Assembly: GCA_945897915.1 (NCBI GenBank) | Contig: CAMDGB010000001.1 | Location: 1-64,000, forward strand | DNA length: 64,000 nucleotides | From: Chryseobacterium gleum | GTDB taxonomy: Bacteria; Bacteroidota; Bacteroidia; Flavobacteriales; Flavobacteriaceae | Direction: 5' to 3' | Notes under the pieces: model-generated | What the model was told of the DNA's origin: nothing | What the model saw: the letters and a program-made list of their open reading frames with translations, nothing else | Database searches by the model: none | Translations under genes and position numbers: made by a program | Part shown: positions 9,968-18,697 of the stretch, one piece after another | Position numbering within the stretch: the stretch's first letter is position 1 | Layout of the letters: every line of letters begins with the position of its first letter

Positions 9968-10014
9968 ACTTTTTTGCGAACCTTGCGAAATCTTTGCGAA
10001 CTTTGCGGTTAAAT
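9968..10014 (+). repeat. TTGCGAA-type short tandem repeat upstream of bioD
   Basis: Four imperfect TTGCGNA units (for example TTGCGAACC, TTGCGAAATC, TTTGCGAAC, TTTGCGG) lie in the 88-bp gap before bioD. This style of repeat is a recurrent intergenic element in Flavobacteriia. No clear promoter function. Confidence 0.5.
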
Positions 10015-10021
10015 ATAAAAA

Positions 10022-10645
10022 ATGAAACTATTTATAACAGGAATCGGAACAGATGTAGGCAAAACAGTTGCGTCATCAATTATTGTAGAAGCTTTAGAAG
10101 CGGATTATTGGAAACCCATACAAGCGGGCGATTTAGATAATTCCGATACGAATAAAGTGGAAAAATATGTCTCAAATCCTACTACAAAATTTCATAAAAA
10201 TGCCTATGCGTTGCAAACGCCTGCAAGTCCGCATTATGCAGCTGCAATTGACGGAATTACAATACATTTAAACCAAATTAAAGAACCAAAAACCATAAAT
10301 CATTTGGTTGTTGAAGGTGCTGGTGGAATTTTAGTCCCATTAAATACTACAGATTGTGTAATTGACATCATCCAGCCCGATTATAAAGTAATTGTGGTTT
10401 CTCGTCATTATTTAGGAAGTATCAATCATACTTTAATGACCATTGAAATTCTTAAATCTAGAAAGTTAAATGTAGCAGGAATTATCTTTTCAGGTGATGA
10501 AAACAAAGCCACAGAAAGCATCATTTTAGAAAAAACTAACGTGCTCATGTTAGGAAGAATTGACAATGAACCCTACTTTGATCAGAATGTAATTAAATAT
10601 TACGCTGATTTGTTTAGAGAAAAGCTGTTAGCTCTTAGCATTTAG
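10022..10645 (+). CDS. bioD: ATP-dependent dethiobiotin synthetase
   Basis: Closes the ureido ring of dethiobiotin from DAPA, CO2 and ATP in the cytoplasm. The 207 residues start with MKLFITGIGTDVGKT, whose GTDVGKT is the modified P-loop of BioD; further motifs are KPIQAGD, VVEGAGGILVPL and the nucleotide-specificity region near 170. The C-terminal codons (KLLALSI) run directly into a tandem AGCTGATAGCT-like repeat, so the very end of the protein may have been set by repeat sequence. The downstream bioA is separated by a 561-bp repeat-bearing gap. Confidence 0.95.
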   Translation: MKLFITGIGTDVGKTVASSIIVEALEADYWKPIQAGDLDNSDTNKVEKYVSNPTTKFHKNAYALQTPASPHYAAAIDGITIHLNQIKEPKTINHLVVEGAGGILVPLNTTDCVIDIIQPDYKVIVVSRHYLGSINHTLMTIEILKSRKLNVAGIIFSGDENKATESIILEKTNVLMLGRIDNEPYFDQNVIKYYADLFREKLLALSI

Positions 10646-10695
10646 CTGATAGCTGATAGCTTTTATACTTTCACTTTTCACTTTTCACTTTTCCC
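10624..10695. repeat. Short tandem repeats at the bioD 3' end
   Basis: First, several TTAGCT/GATAGCT units (10624-10663) overlap the bioD stop codon. Then a 7-bp unit CTTTTCA is repeated about 3.5 times (10668-10692). Confidence 0.7.
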
Positions 10696-10730
10696 AGCTA
10701 ACGCGCGAATCCTTTAGCGTGGTAATAGTA

Positions 10731-11055
10731 ATGAAAGGAAACTTTACAAGTGCAACTGCATTAACTACGCCACTAACAGAAATAAATCCCCAGTTGAGGT
10801 TAGATAACCCCAATTTTGACTTCTCCAACTCCGATTTTGTGGTCTTGAACCCCAATTTTGACGTCAAGAACCCCATTTTTGGCGTCTGGAACCGCAAATT
10901 TGGGGTTAGGTAACCCCAACGGAGCACTTCGGAACCCCAACGGAGCACTTCGGAACCCCAAAGGAGGAGTTAAGAACCCCAACGGAGGAGTTTGGAACCC
11001 CGTCGGAGCAGTCCAGAACCCCAATGTAGGTGTTCATAACCCCAAATTGTATTAA
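10731..11055 (+). pseudogene. Possible frameshifted NP-heptapeptide repeat gene
   Basis: From ATG 10731 the plus strand reads an 18-residue leader (MKGNFTSATALTTPLTEI) and then heptads of the form N-P-x-[FG]-x-[VL]-x. After six heptads an extra base in the sixth unit (10890-10911 is 22 bp) brings a stop at 10911-10913. In the next frame the same pattern continues for six heptads (NPNGALR twice, NPKGGVK, NPNGGVW, NPVGAVQ, NPNVGVH) and ends NPKLY-stop at 11055. So one single-base indel separates two halves of a coherent ~108-residue protein. It is also possible that the repeat is non-coding: both minus-strand frames are open as well, and AAC-CCC codons are unlike this genome's usage. I do not recognise the family. 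Confidence 0.35.
10785..11052. repeat. 21-bp tandem repeat array, about 12.7 units
   Basis: Units begin AACCCC and start at 10785 (variant AATCCC), 10806, 10827, 10848, 10869, 10890, 10912, 10933, 10954, 10975, 10996, 11017 and 11038 (partial). All are 21 bp except 10890-10911 (22 bp). Units at 10912 and 10933 are identical. The first six carry a T-rich middle (AATTTTG) and the later ones a GGAG middle (AACGGAG), so two subfamilies lie side by side. There are no spacers, so this is not CRISPR. Confidence 0.95.
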
Positions 11056-11130
11056 AAAAGCACTTAAACACCCCACCATTTTATTCCAAGAAAATTTTTA
11101 AAAAATAGAATAGAATATAGAAATAGCCTT

Positions 11131-11138
11131 TATCTTTG
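11131..11138 (+). promoter_or_regulatory. Promoter-like -7 element before bioA
   Basis: TATCTTTG at 11131-11138, 68 bases before bioA. No TTG is found at the right distance, so only the -7 half is supported. Confidence 0.45.
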
Positions 11139-11206
11139 CCATATATAATTTTTAGAATTTACGAGCGTCTTTTTTCTATGCTCTATTTTCTATTTTCTCT
11201 AAAACA

Positions 11207-12484
11207 ATGACACTCTCAGAAAAAGATAGTTTATACAACTGGCATCCATATACGCAGCATAAATTAAATTCGCATTTTCCTGCTATTGTTAAAGGAAAAA
11301 ACGAGTTTTTATGGGATGAAAACGGGAAACAATACATAGATGGTATTGCGTCTTGGTGGGTCAATCCGTTCGGGCACAGTAACACGTTTATTGCCGATGC
11401 CATTTACAAACAACTTACCACTTTAGAACACGTTTTATTTGGTGGTTTTACCCATAATGTTGTGGTGGAATTAGCTGAGAAATTAGTCGAAATTTTACCC
11501 TCCAATCAAAGAAAATTCTTCTATTCTGATAATGGTTCTACGGCGGTGGAAGTGGCTATAAAAGCTGCTTTTCAATACCATTATAACAAAGGCATTAAAA
11601 AAAATACCATTATTGCTTTTGAAGATGCTTTTCATGGTGATACATTCGGAGCCATGGCAGTAAGCGGCATTGGCTTGTTTACAGAAGCGTTTCAAGAAGC
11701 ATTAATTAAGGTAATCCGAATTCCAGTTCCCACAAAAGGCAATGAAGCCATTTCAAAATTAGCTTTGGAAAAAGCAATTGCTGAAAATGAAGTCGCCGCT
11801 TTTATTTTTGAACCTTTGGTTTTAGGTGCCGCCGGAATGGTAATGTACGAAGCTTTGGAGCTTGATAAATTGCTTTCAGTTTGTAAAGAAAAAGGTGTTT
11901 TTACCATTGCCGATGAAGTGATGACGGGTTTTGGAAAAACAGGTAAACTATTCGCTAGTGATTATTTGGCAAACCAACCAGATATGATGTGTTTGAGTAA
12001 AGCCCTTACGGGTGGCACCATCCCAATGGCAATTACAACTTTTACTCAAGATATTTTTGATGGTTTTATGAGCGATAATGTCAATCATGCTTTATTGCAC
12101 GGACATACATTTACTGCCAATCCTACGGGTTGTGCAGCGGCTTTAGCGAGTATTTCTTTACTAGAACAACCCGAAACTTTTATAAATATCAATAGGATTA
12201 ACGCTTCGCATCTTGAGTTTGAAAAACACATTTCTAAGCATCCTAAAGTAAAATCTACGCGTGTTTTAGGGGTAATTTTTGCTTTAGAAATTCTGGTTTC
12301 TGAAAAGCAATCGTATTACAGTAATTTGCGCAACCAGTTTTACAATTATTTTATTGAGAAAGGTGTTATTTTACGACCAGTTGGCAATGTAATTTATATT
12401 TTGCCATCATACATTATTGCTGAGGCAAGTTTGCAACAAATTTATACTACTATTGAACAAGCTTTAAACGAAATTCCATGTTAA
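11207..12484 (+). CDS. bioA: Adenosylmethionine--8-amino-7-oxononanoate transaminase
   Basis: Class III PLP aminotransferase that converts KAPA to DAPA using S-adenosylmethionine as amino donor. The 425 residues contain the BioA signatures: HPYTQ near residue 14, DGIASWWVNPFGH, DNGSTAVEVAIKAA, the PLP aspartate in IADEVMTGFGKTG, and the Schiff-base lysine in LSKALTGGTIPMA. The 3' end overlaps the next gene by 7 bp, so the two are translationally coupled. It is separated from bioD by the repeat-bearing gap and probably has its own promoter. Confidence 0.96.
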   Translation: MTLSEKDSLYNWHPYTQHKLNSHFPAIVKGKNEFLWDENGKQYIDGIASWWVNPFGHSNTFIADAIYKQLTTLEHVLFGGFTHNVVVELAEKLVEILPSNQRKFFYSDNGSTAVEVAIKAAFQYHYNKGIKKNTIIAFEDAFHGDTFGAMAVSGIGLFTEAFQEALIKVIRIPVPTKGNEAISKLALEKAIAENEVAAFIFEPLVLGAAGMVMYEALELDKLLSVCKEKGVFTIADEVMTGFGKTGKLFASDYLANQPDMMCLSKALTGGTIPMAITTFTQDIFDGFMSDNVNHALLHGHTFTANPTGCAAALASISLLEQPETFININRINASHLEFEKHISKHPKVKSTRVLGVIFALEILVSEKQSYYSNLRNQFYNYFIEKGVILRPVGNVIYILPSYIIAEASLQQIYTTIEQALNEIPC

Positions 12485-13629
12485 AACAACCTGTTTATAT
12501 TCATTCAATTGCTTCTATTTCTGCATTAGGAACTACTTCTGCCGAAATTTGGGCCAATTATTTGCATGACAATTCGTTGTTTCAAAAGTTGGAAGCTAAT
12601 AAAAAAGCTTATTGGGTTGCTAAATTTTCTGATGAGGTAACCCATTTATTAAATAATGTTATGGGTTCAGATTCCAAATACAAACATTTGGATAAATCGG
12701 TAGTCATGGCCATTTTGGTTGCCAGAAAATGCTTAGAAAAGAGTAATTTTTTAAATAAAAATATTGGCATTAATTTTGGATCTTCTCGTGGTGCCACTAC
12801 ATTATTTGAAAAGTACCATACCGGTTTTATTAATGAAGGAGCGGTTTCTACGTTTACCTCACCAGCCACAACTTTAGGAAATATATCAAGTTGGGTGTCG
12901 CATGATTTACAAACAGATGGTCCAGAAATTTCGCATTCTATAACTTGTTCCACGGGTTTACATGCTTTATTAAACGGAATTGCTTGGTTGCAATCGGGAA
13001 TGTCAAATCAGTTTTTAGTGGGCGCAAGCGAAGCACCATTAACACCTTTTACGTTAAGTCAAATGACGGCTTTAAAAGTGTATTCTAACGAAGAAACTGC
13101 GTTAGCCAATAGGTGTTTGGATTTCGATAAAACTTCCAATACGATGGTTTTGGGTGAAGCGGCGGCTTGTTTGTCACTATCGCTTAATACAGAAAAAGCA
13201 ATAGCTAAAATCACAGGAATTGGCTATGCTACAGAAATTTTATCGAGTTCTACATCTATTTCAACAGGTGCAGCATGTTTTCAGAAATCGATGAAAATGG
13301 CAATAACCAATTATTCTTTAGAAGATATTGATGCGATTATAATGCACGCACCGGGCACCATTCAGGGTGATAAAACAGAGTTTGAAGCCATTAAAAAAGT
13401 ATTTGGCACAAATGTTCCATTATTAACTTCTAACAAGTGGAAAGTAGGGCATACGTTTGCTACGTCGGGCTTATTAAGTATTGAATTGGCCATAATGATG
13501 CTGCAGCACCAACATTTTATCGAAACGCCTTTTTATCAAAATAAAAATACCACTAAAAAATTAAGAAGAATATTGGTCAATGCCGTTGGGTTTGGCGGCA
13601 ATGCTGTTTCTGTTTTAATTGAGTTATAA
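12478..13629 (+). CDS. Divergent beta-ketoacyl-ACP synthase family protein in the biotin cluster
   Basis: A 383-residue thiolase-fold condensing enzyme related to FabB/FabF. The nucleophile region SITCSTGLHALL gives Cys157, and the second part of the active site SNKWKVGHTFATSG gives Lys320 and His325. The first catalytic histidine, normally in NAHGT, is not in place: the sequence reads MHAPGT, so Pro292 takes its position and His290 lies two residues earlier, with a two-residue shorter loop after it. It overlaps bioA by 7 bp, implying work in the same pathway, for instance in making or handling the pimeloyl chain; this is inference. It may be an active variant or a non-standard condensing enzyme. 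The protein is somewhat shorter than FabF (about 410). Confidence 0.83.
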   Translation: MLKQPVYIHSIASISALGTTSAEIWANYLHDNSLFQKLEANKKAYWVAKFSDEVTHLLNNVMGSDSKYKHLDKSVVMAILVARKCLEKSNFLNKNIGINFGSSRGATTLFEKYHTGFINEGAVSTFTSPATTLGNISSWVSHDLQTDGPEISHSITCSTGLHALLNGIAWLQSGMSNQFLVGASEAPLTPFTLSQMTALKVYSNEETALANRCLDFDKTSNTMVLGEAAACLSLSLNTEKAIAKITGIGYATEILSSSTSISTGAACFQKSMKMAITNYSLEDIDAIIMHAPGTIQGDKTEFEAIKKVFGTNVPLLTSNKWKVGHTFATSGLLSIELAIMMLQHQHFIETPFYQNKNTTKKLRRILVNAVGFGGNAVSVLIEL

Positions 13630-13660
13630 AAAAAGTCCAAATTTATATTCGGACTTTTTG
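13629..13660. terminator. Bidirectional terminator between the biotin cluster and nuoN
   Basis: AAAAAAGTCC (13629-13638) pairs with GGACTTTTT (13651-13659) around a 12-nt loop. It has A and T runs on both sides and lies between two convergent stop codons, so it can serve both strands. Confidence 0.88.
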
Positions 13661-13663
13661 TTT

Positions 13664-15031
13664 TTATATCAAATTCAGTATCGCATCTGGGAAAATGCCT
13701 ATCAGTAGTAACAAAACTGTTGCCACAATTCCAACTATATAATATTCGGAATGATTGGCAAATTCTTTAGCATAAACGGGTTCTTTGGTAAACATGGCAA
13801 CAACTATTTTAAAATAATAGTACACCGCAATCATTGAATTAATAATGGCAACAATTGCCAATCCAATAAAACCACTTGAGATTATTTGGTTTAATAAGAA
13901 AAACTTAGCAAAAAATCCTGCTAAAATCGGAATTCCGGCCATTGACAACAAAGCAATGGTCATGATAAAAGCCATTAACGGGTGTTTTTTACCCAATCCG
14001 TTAAAGTTTTCTATCAAATCGTTATCTTCATTTTTAGTTACAAATAAAATTACCGAAAAGGCGGCTAATCCTGCAATAGCATAGGATGTTGCATAAAATA
14101 ATAAATTGTTTTCTGCGGCATTTATGTTTAGTAAAGTCAACAACATAAATCCGGTATGAGAAATTCCTGAATAAGCAATAACTCGTTTTATTTTTTTCTG
14201 ACGAAGCGCCATTACGTTACCAAATAACATAGTTGCAATTACAACTACAACTATCACTTGTGTATAACTGTAAAGCATTTGGCTGTTTAATATTGTAATT
14301 AACTTAAAGAATGAAGCCATAGCTGCCACTTTAGCCAATGTACTCATAATGGCTGTTACTTGAGTAGGTGAGCCCTCATATACGTCTGGAGCCCAGAAAT
14401 GCATAGGTGTAGCGGCTACTTTAAATAACATTCCAATGGTTATTAAAATTACTCCAATGTAAAACCAAAATTCTGTACTTGCAGATATTGAAGCTTCGTA
14501 TAAAGTTCCGATATCAAAAGTGCCTGTGGCGCCGTATAACATGGTAATTCCAAATAATAAAATACCTGAAGCAAAAGAACCCATTAAAAAATATTTCATA
14601 CCTGCTTCGTTACTTTTTATGTTCAATCTGTCACTTCCTGCTAGCACATACAATCCTATAGATAATACTTCGATGCCTAAGAAAAACATGGCTAAATTGC
14701 TGAAACTTACCATTGCCACAGCACCAGAAAGCATGAATATTTTTATTGAAATAAAATCAGATAATTTTGAGCTGTTTTTGTAACTCGGGGCACTCATTAA
14801 ATTAAGTAGCGCTGTTAATATTATAAATAAACTTGAAAATGCTTTTGCAAATTTATCTGAAATTATCATGGACTCATATCCCGATATTTCAGGTAATTCT
14901 TCAATTAAGTTTAAACCAAACAATACCAATAATGCGATTATTGATACAGGAATAATAATCTTTTTTAGATTCATTATTTCTGCTAATAAACAAAATATTC
15001 CGATTCCTATTATAGCAATTAATGTAGTCAT
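13664..15031 (-). CDS. nuoN: NADH-quinone oxidoreductase subunit N
   Basis: Antiporter-like proton-pumping subunit of respiratory complex I in the inner membrane. 455 residues with about 13-14 hydrophobic helices and the proton-conducting pattern of the NuoL/M/N family: a conserved glutamate in GIEVLSIGLYVL, a helix-breaking lysine in STLAKVAAMASFFKL, and the loop KKIKRVIAYSGISHTGFMLL. It is the last gene of the operon, 13 bp after nuoM, and ends at a bidirectional terminator. Confidence 0.96.
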   Translation of the reverse strand: MTTLIAIIGIGIFCLLAEIMNLKKIIIPVSIIALLVLFGLNLIEELPEISGYESMIISDKFAKAFSSLFIILTALLNLMSAPSYKNSSKLSDFISIKIFMLSGAVAMVSFSNLAMFFLGIEVLSIGLYVLAGSDRLNIKSNEAGMKYFLMGSFASGILLFGITMLYGATGTFDIGTLYEASISASTEFWFYIGVILITIGMLFKVAATPMHFWAPDVYEGSPTQVTAIMSTLAKVAAMASFFKLITILNSQMLYSYTQVIVVVVIATMLFGNVMALRQKKIKRVIAYSGISHTGFMLLTLLNINAAENNLLFYATSYAIAGLAAFSVILFVTKNEDNDLIENFNGLGKKHPLMAFIMTIALLSMAGIPILAGFFAKFFLLNQIISSGFIGLAIVAIINSMIAVYYYFKIVVAMFTKEPVYAKEFANHSEYYIVGIVATVLLLLIGIFPDAILNLI

Positions 15032-15044
15032 TTTATGATGCTTA

Positions 15045-16475
15045 TTATTTAATTTGAGTTAAAATTGATTGTAAACTTGGCGTAATTAAATCGATAATTG
15101 GTTGTGGAAATAATCCGAAGAAAATAGTTGCCCCAACTATAATTACCAATACAATGCTTTCCTGTTTTGTTATATTTTGAAATGTTTTTTGTGCAGATCC
15201 TAACATTACTTTTTGAAACATGCGTAGCATATAAAACGCGCCTAATATAATTGTTGTTCCTGCCACTACTGCATACCAAATATTTACTTTAAATAAACTG
15301 TAAAGCAAATTAAATTCTCCAATAAAATTGAATGTAGTTGGCAACGCCACAGAGGCTAACATGATAATCATAAACAAAGAAGCAAAATACGTATCTTGAA
15401 TTCTGATGCCGCCCATTTCTTTGATTTCGTATGTGTTGTATCGGCTGTAAATTAATTCAACTACATAAAATAATCCTACAATTACAATACCGTGAGAAAG
15501 CATTTGTAAAACCGCACCTTGAAATCCTTCTATTGTTAAAGAATACAAACCCGCTGCAATTAAACCCACGTGAGATAAAGAAGAATATGCTAAAAATTTC
15601 TTGAGGTCTTTTTGTTTTAATGTTACAATCGCACCGTAAATAATTCCGGCAATTGATAAGGCAACAATATACGGAACATGTGCTTTTGCTACTTCATCTG
15701 TTAAGGGTAATTGCCATCTTAATACACTGTACAATCCCATTTTCAACATAATCCCAGACAATAACATTGTGCCAACAGCAGGCGCTTTACTATACGTGTT
15801 AGCTTGCCAAGTATGAAAAGGAATCAAAGGAATTTTAATAGCATACGCTAAAAAGAAAGCAACAAAAATATATGTTTTTTCTGAAGTTGTTAATTGTAAG
15901 GCATATAATTTATTGATGTCAAAACTACCACCTTTTGTATACAAATAAATGAAAGCCAAAAGCATAAATAAGGAACCAGCAAACGTATAAATAAAGAATT
16001 TTAAAATGGCTTTTTTACGCTCTTCCAAATCTCCATTACCCCAATTTAAGGCAATAAAATAAATAGGAATTAATGCAATTTCCCAAAAGATATAATATAA
16101 AATTCCGTCAGAAGCTAGGAAAGTCCCTGCCATAGCAAATCCCATAAATAGCAATAAAGCATAAATAGATCTTGAGTTTTCAAATTTTGTGATAAATCCG
16201 GATAATATAATTAAGGGTAACAATCCGGTTGTTAATAATAACATCACTAAAGATAAACCATCAACGTGCAATGCAAAATTAATATTGAGTTGTGAAATCC
16301 ATGGCATATTTACATCCAAATTTTCCCCAGCTTGATACGCATTTAAGTTTAATAGTGTCACGCCAAAAGCAGCAATACTAGAAAATAAAGCTATTTTAGG
16401 AGCAAACTTATTTCCTGATAAATAGGTGACTATTGCGCCAACTAATAATACAATTAAAACGATACTACTATCCAT
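15045..16475 (-). CDS. nuoM: NADH-quinone oxidoreductase subunit M
   Basis: Second antiporter-like subunit of complex I. 476 residues, mostly hydrophobic. It shows the family glutamate in FWEIALIPIYFI, the loop IPFHTWQANTYSKAPAVGTM, and KDLKKFLAYSSLSHVGLI. Its start overlaps the last base of nuoL's region (nuoL stop and nuoM start share position 16475), suggesting translational coupling. Confidence 0.97.
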   Translation of the reverse strand: MDSSIVLIVLLVGAIVTYLSGNKFAPKIALFSSIAAFGVTLLNLNAYQAGENLDVNMPWISQLNINFALHVDGLSLVMLLLTTGLLPLIILSGFITKFENSRSIYALLLFMGFAMAGTFLASDGILYYIFWEIALIPIYFIALNWGNGDLEERKKAILKFFIYTFAGSLFMLLAFIYLYTKGGSFDINKLYALQLTTSEKTYIFVAFFLAYAIKIPLIPFHTWQANTYSKAPAVGTMLLSGIMLKMGLYSVLRWQLPLTDEVAKAHVPYIVALSIAGIIYGAIVTLKQKDLKKFLAYSSLSHVGLIAAGLYSLTIEGFQGAVLQMLSHGIVIVGLFYVVELIYSRYNTYEIKEMGGIRIQDTYFASLFMIIMLASVALPTTFNFIGEFNLLYSLFKVNIWYAVVAGTTIILGAFYMLRMFQKVMLGSAQKTFQNITKQESIVLVIIVGATIFFGLFPQPIIDLITPSLQSILTQIK

Positions 16476-18370
16476 TATTTTACATCTCGAATTATAAATA
16501 CATAAACTAAAAACCCAACCATTCCGAATATAAATGCGAATAAATATACACCAATATTACCATTTTGAATTTTCTTTCCTTTTAAAGATAATGCATATGT
16601 GGCACCACCTAATCCTATAACTGCATTTGAAATAAATTTCTCTACATAATTTCTCGCAAAACTGGAAATCATATAAATTGGTTTTACTATTATAGCCATA
16701 TAAATTTCGTCTAAATAATATTTATTTGATAAAACTTTATGTAAACCTTGCACTTCAGAATCTGCCGCTGGGATTTCTTTTTTCTTTAAATATTTAGAAT
16801 ACGCTATTGCAATTCCTAATAGGGCGCCAAGTGTTGCCACTGCCATTAACGTATATTCAATCGTTCCTAATGTATGAGCTTCGTGCGATTTGTGTGCAAA
16901 TAATGGCGCTAAATAATGATTTAACCAACTGTTTCCTGGTAAACTAATTGCACCACCAATGGCAGCCAATGTTGCTAAAATTACTAATGGAATAGTAATT
17001 AAAACCGGACTTTCATGTAAATGATGTTTTTGTTCATCAGTGCCTCTAAAGTCGTTGAAGAAAGTTAAATACATCAATCGGAACATATAAAAAGCAGTCA
17101 TAATAGAAGCAATCGAACCCACAATCCATAAAGGGATATTGTTGTGAAAAGCCGTCATTAAAATTTCATCTTTAGACCAAAATCCAGAGAAAGGAAAAAT
17201 ACCTGAAATTGCTAAAGTGGAAATCATCATTGTCCAGAAAGTAATTGGCATTACTTTTCGTAAACCACCCATGTTTTTCATGTCTTGTTCTCCGTGCAAA
17301 GCATGAATTACAGAACCTGAACCTAAGAATAAACAAGCTTTAAAGAAAGCGTGCGTAATTACGTGGAAAACGGCAACTTCATAAGCGCCTAAACCTAATG
17401 CTAAAAACATTAAACCCAATTGCGAAACGGTAGAATAAGCTAATACTTTTTTAATATCGTTTTGAACCAAACCTATAGATGCTGCTACAATTGCTGTGAT
17501 AGCACCAACAATAGCAATTACGTTTTGAATTTCTGGAGTTAAGTCGAATAAGAAATTCATTCTTGTTATCATAAAAATCCCTGCTGTTACCATGGTTGCC
17601 GCGTGAATTAATGCAGAAACAGGAGTTGGTCCAGCCATTGCGTCTGGTAACCAAGTGGCTAAAGGTAATTGTGCTGATTTTCCACAAGCACCAATGAATA
17701 AACATAGTGCTGCGATACTTATCCAAGTTGAATCTACATTATCTAGTTTTAATGGTAAGATTATATTTTTTAATTCTACAAAATCTAAAGTATTAAACCA
17801 TTGTCCTAAAATAAAAATTCCAATTAAGAAACCTAAATCTCCAATACGGTTCATGATAAATGCTTTTTTCGCAGCATCATTATAATCTTGGTTTTTATAC
17901 CAAAACCCTATTAGTAAGTAAGAACATAATCCAACGCCTTCCCAACCAATAAACATGATTAATAAATTGCTTCCAGCTACTAAAGTAATCATGAAGAATA
18001 CAAACAAATTTAAATAGGAGAAAAATTTGTGCATATTTTCATCTTCATGCATGTAACTAATCGAATACAAATGAATTAAAGCGCCTATTCCTGTTACAAA
18101 CAACAACCATATAACAGATAATTGATCGAATAAGAAAGAAAAATTTATTTTAATGTTTCCAATTGAAAACCAATCTGCTAAATGAAAAGTTATGGCTTTT
18201 CCGTCGGTATTAATTTGAGAAAATAATGAAATGGTACATAAGAAAGACACAACGATTGCAGCTGTTCCTATTACACCAGAAATTGTTTTTCCTAATGATT
18301 TGCCGAAAAATGTATTGATTAAAAAACCAAATAACGGCGCAAATAATAAGAGTAATATAGTAGTATTCAT
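16475..18370 (-). CDS. nuoL: NADH-quinone oxidoreductase subunit L
   Basis: Distal antiporter-like subunit of complex I. 631 residues, with the family glutamate in GWEGVGLCSYLLIGFW, the motif PLATWLPDAMAGPTPVSALI, and KKVLAYSTVSQLGLMF. The C-terminal part from about 490 carries the long amphipathic lateral helix region and a last transmembrane helix (GVYLFAFIFGMVGFLVYVFI), as in full-length NuoL. Lies between nuoK (7 bp) and nuoM. Confidence 0.97.
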   Translation of the reverse strand: MNTTILLLLFAPLFGFLINTFFGKSLGKTISGVIGTAAIVVSFLCTISLFSQINTDGKAITFHLADWFSIGNIKINFSFLFDQLSVIWLLFVTGIGALIHLYSISYMHEDENMHKFFSYLNLFVFFMITLVAGSNLLIMFIGWEGVGLCSYLLIGFWYKNQDYNDAAKKAFIMNRIGDLGFLIGIFILGQWFNTLDFVELKNIILPLKLDNVDSTWISIAALCLFIGACGKSAQLPLATWLPDAMAGPTPVSALIHAATMVTAGIFMITRMNFLFDLTPEIQNVIAIVGAITAIVAASIGLVQNDIKKVLAYSTVSQLGLMFLALGLGAYEVAVFHVITHAFFKACLFLGSGSVIHALHGEQDMKNMGGLRKVMPITFWTMMISTLAISGIFPFSGFWSKDEILMTAFHNNIPLWIVGSIASIMTAFYMFRLMYLTFFNDFRGTDEQKHHLHESPVLITIPLVILATLAAIGGAISLPGNSWLNHYLAPLFAHKSHEAHTLGTIEYTLMAVATLGALLGIAIAYSKYLKKKEIPAADSEVQGLHKVLSNKYYLDEIYMAIIVKPIYMISSFARNYVEKFISNAVIGLGGATYALSLKGKKIQNGNIGVYLFAFIFGMVGFLVYVFIIRDVK

Positions 18371-18377
18371 TTCAGAA

Positions 18378-18695
18378 TTATCCTTTTAGATTTTTTAAAT
18401 TATCGATGTCAATATTTCCAATATTTCTAAATACTGAAACTAATATGGCTAAACCTACAGCCACTTCCGCTGCCGCAACCGCCATGGTGAAAAATACAAA
18501 AACTTGCCCTGATGGATCTTCATGGTATGAAGAAAATGCAACTAAAAGTAAGTTGACTGCATTTAACATAATTTCTATAGACATAAACATGATTATGGCA
18601 TTTCTTCTGTATAGAAGACCAAACGCACCAATACAAAACAGCAAAGCTGAAAGTGTAATGTAGTTTTCAATACCAACTTGTTCTAGTATGTTCAT
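18378..18695 (-). CDS. nuoK: NADH-quinone oxidoreductase subunit K
   Basis: Small three-helix membrane subunit of complex I, 105 residues. The two conserved membrane glutamates are visible in [17 protein letters not shown] and [15 protein letters not shown]; in the E. coli enzyme these are needed for coupled proton transfer. Two bases separate it from nuoJ. Confidence 0.97.
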   Translation of the reverse strand: MNILEQVGIENYITLSALLFCIGAFGLLYRRNAIIMFMSIEIMLNAVNLLLVAFSSYHEDPSGQVFVFFTMAVAAAEVAVGLAILVSVFRNIGNIDIDNLKNLKG

Positions 18696-18697
18696 AA

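Larger units (their letters stand above)
10646..11206 (+). other. 561-bp gap in the biotin cluster
   Basis: In order it holds: short tandem repeats (to 10695), a non-repetitive stretch (10696-10784), an array of twelve complete 21-bp repeats plus a partial one (10785-11052), an AT-rich stretch, and the bioA leader with a promoter-like TATCTTTG at 11131-11138. The array is clearly more C-rich than the rest of the window. Confidence 0.8.

Noticed and set aside
10685-11024. Minus-strand repeat frames (10685-10948 and 10800-11024) across the 21-bp array
   Set aside because: They are open because the 21-bp period keeps any frame free of stops. They have no leader, promoter or recognisable family, and are shorter than the plus-strand reading. 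They are kept only as an alternative in the array finding.
10785-11052. CRISPR array
   Set aside because: The repeats are directly adjacent with no unique spacers, and no cas genes are nearby.
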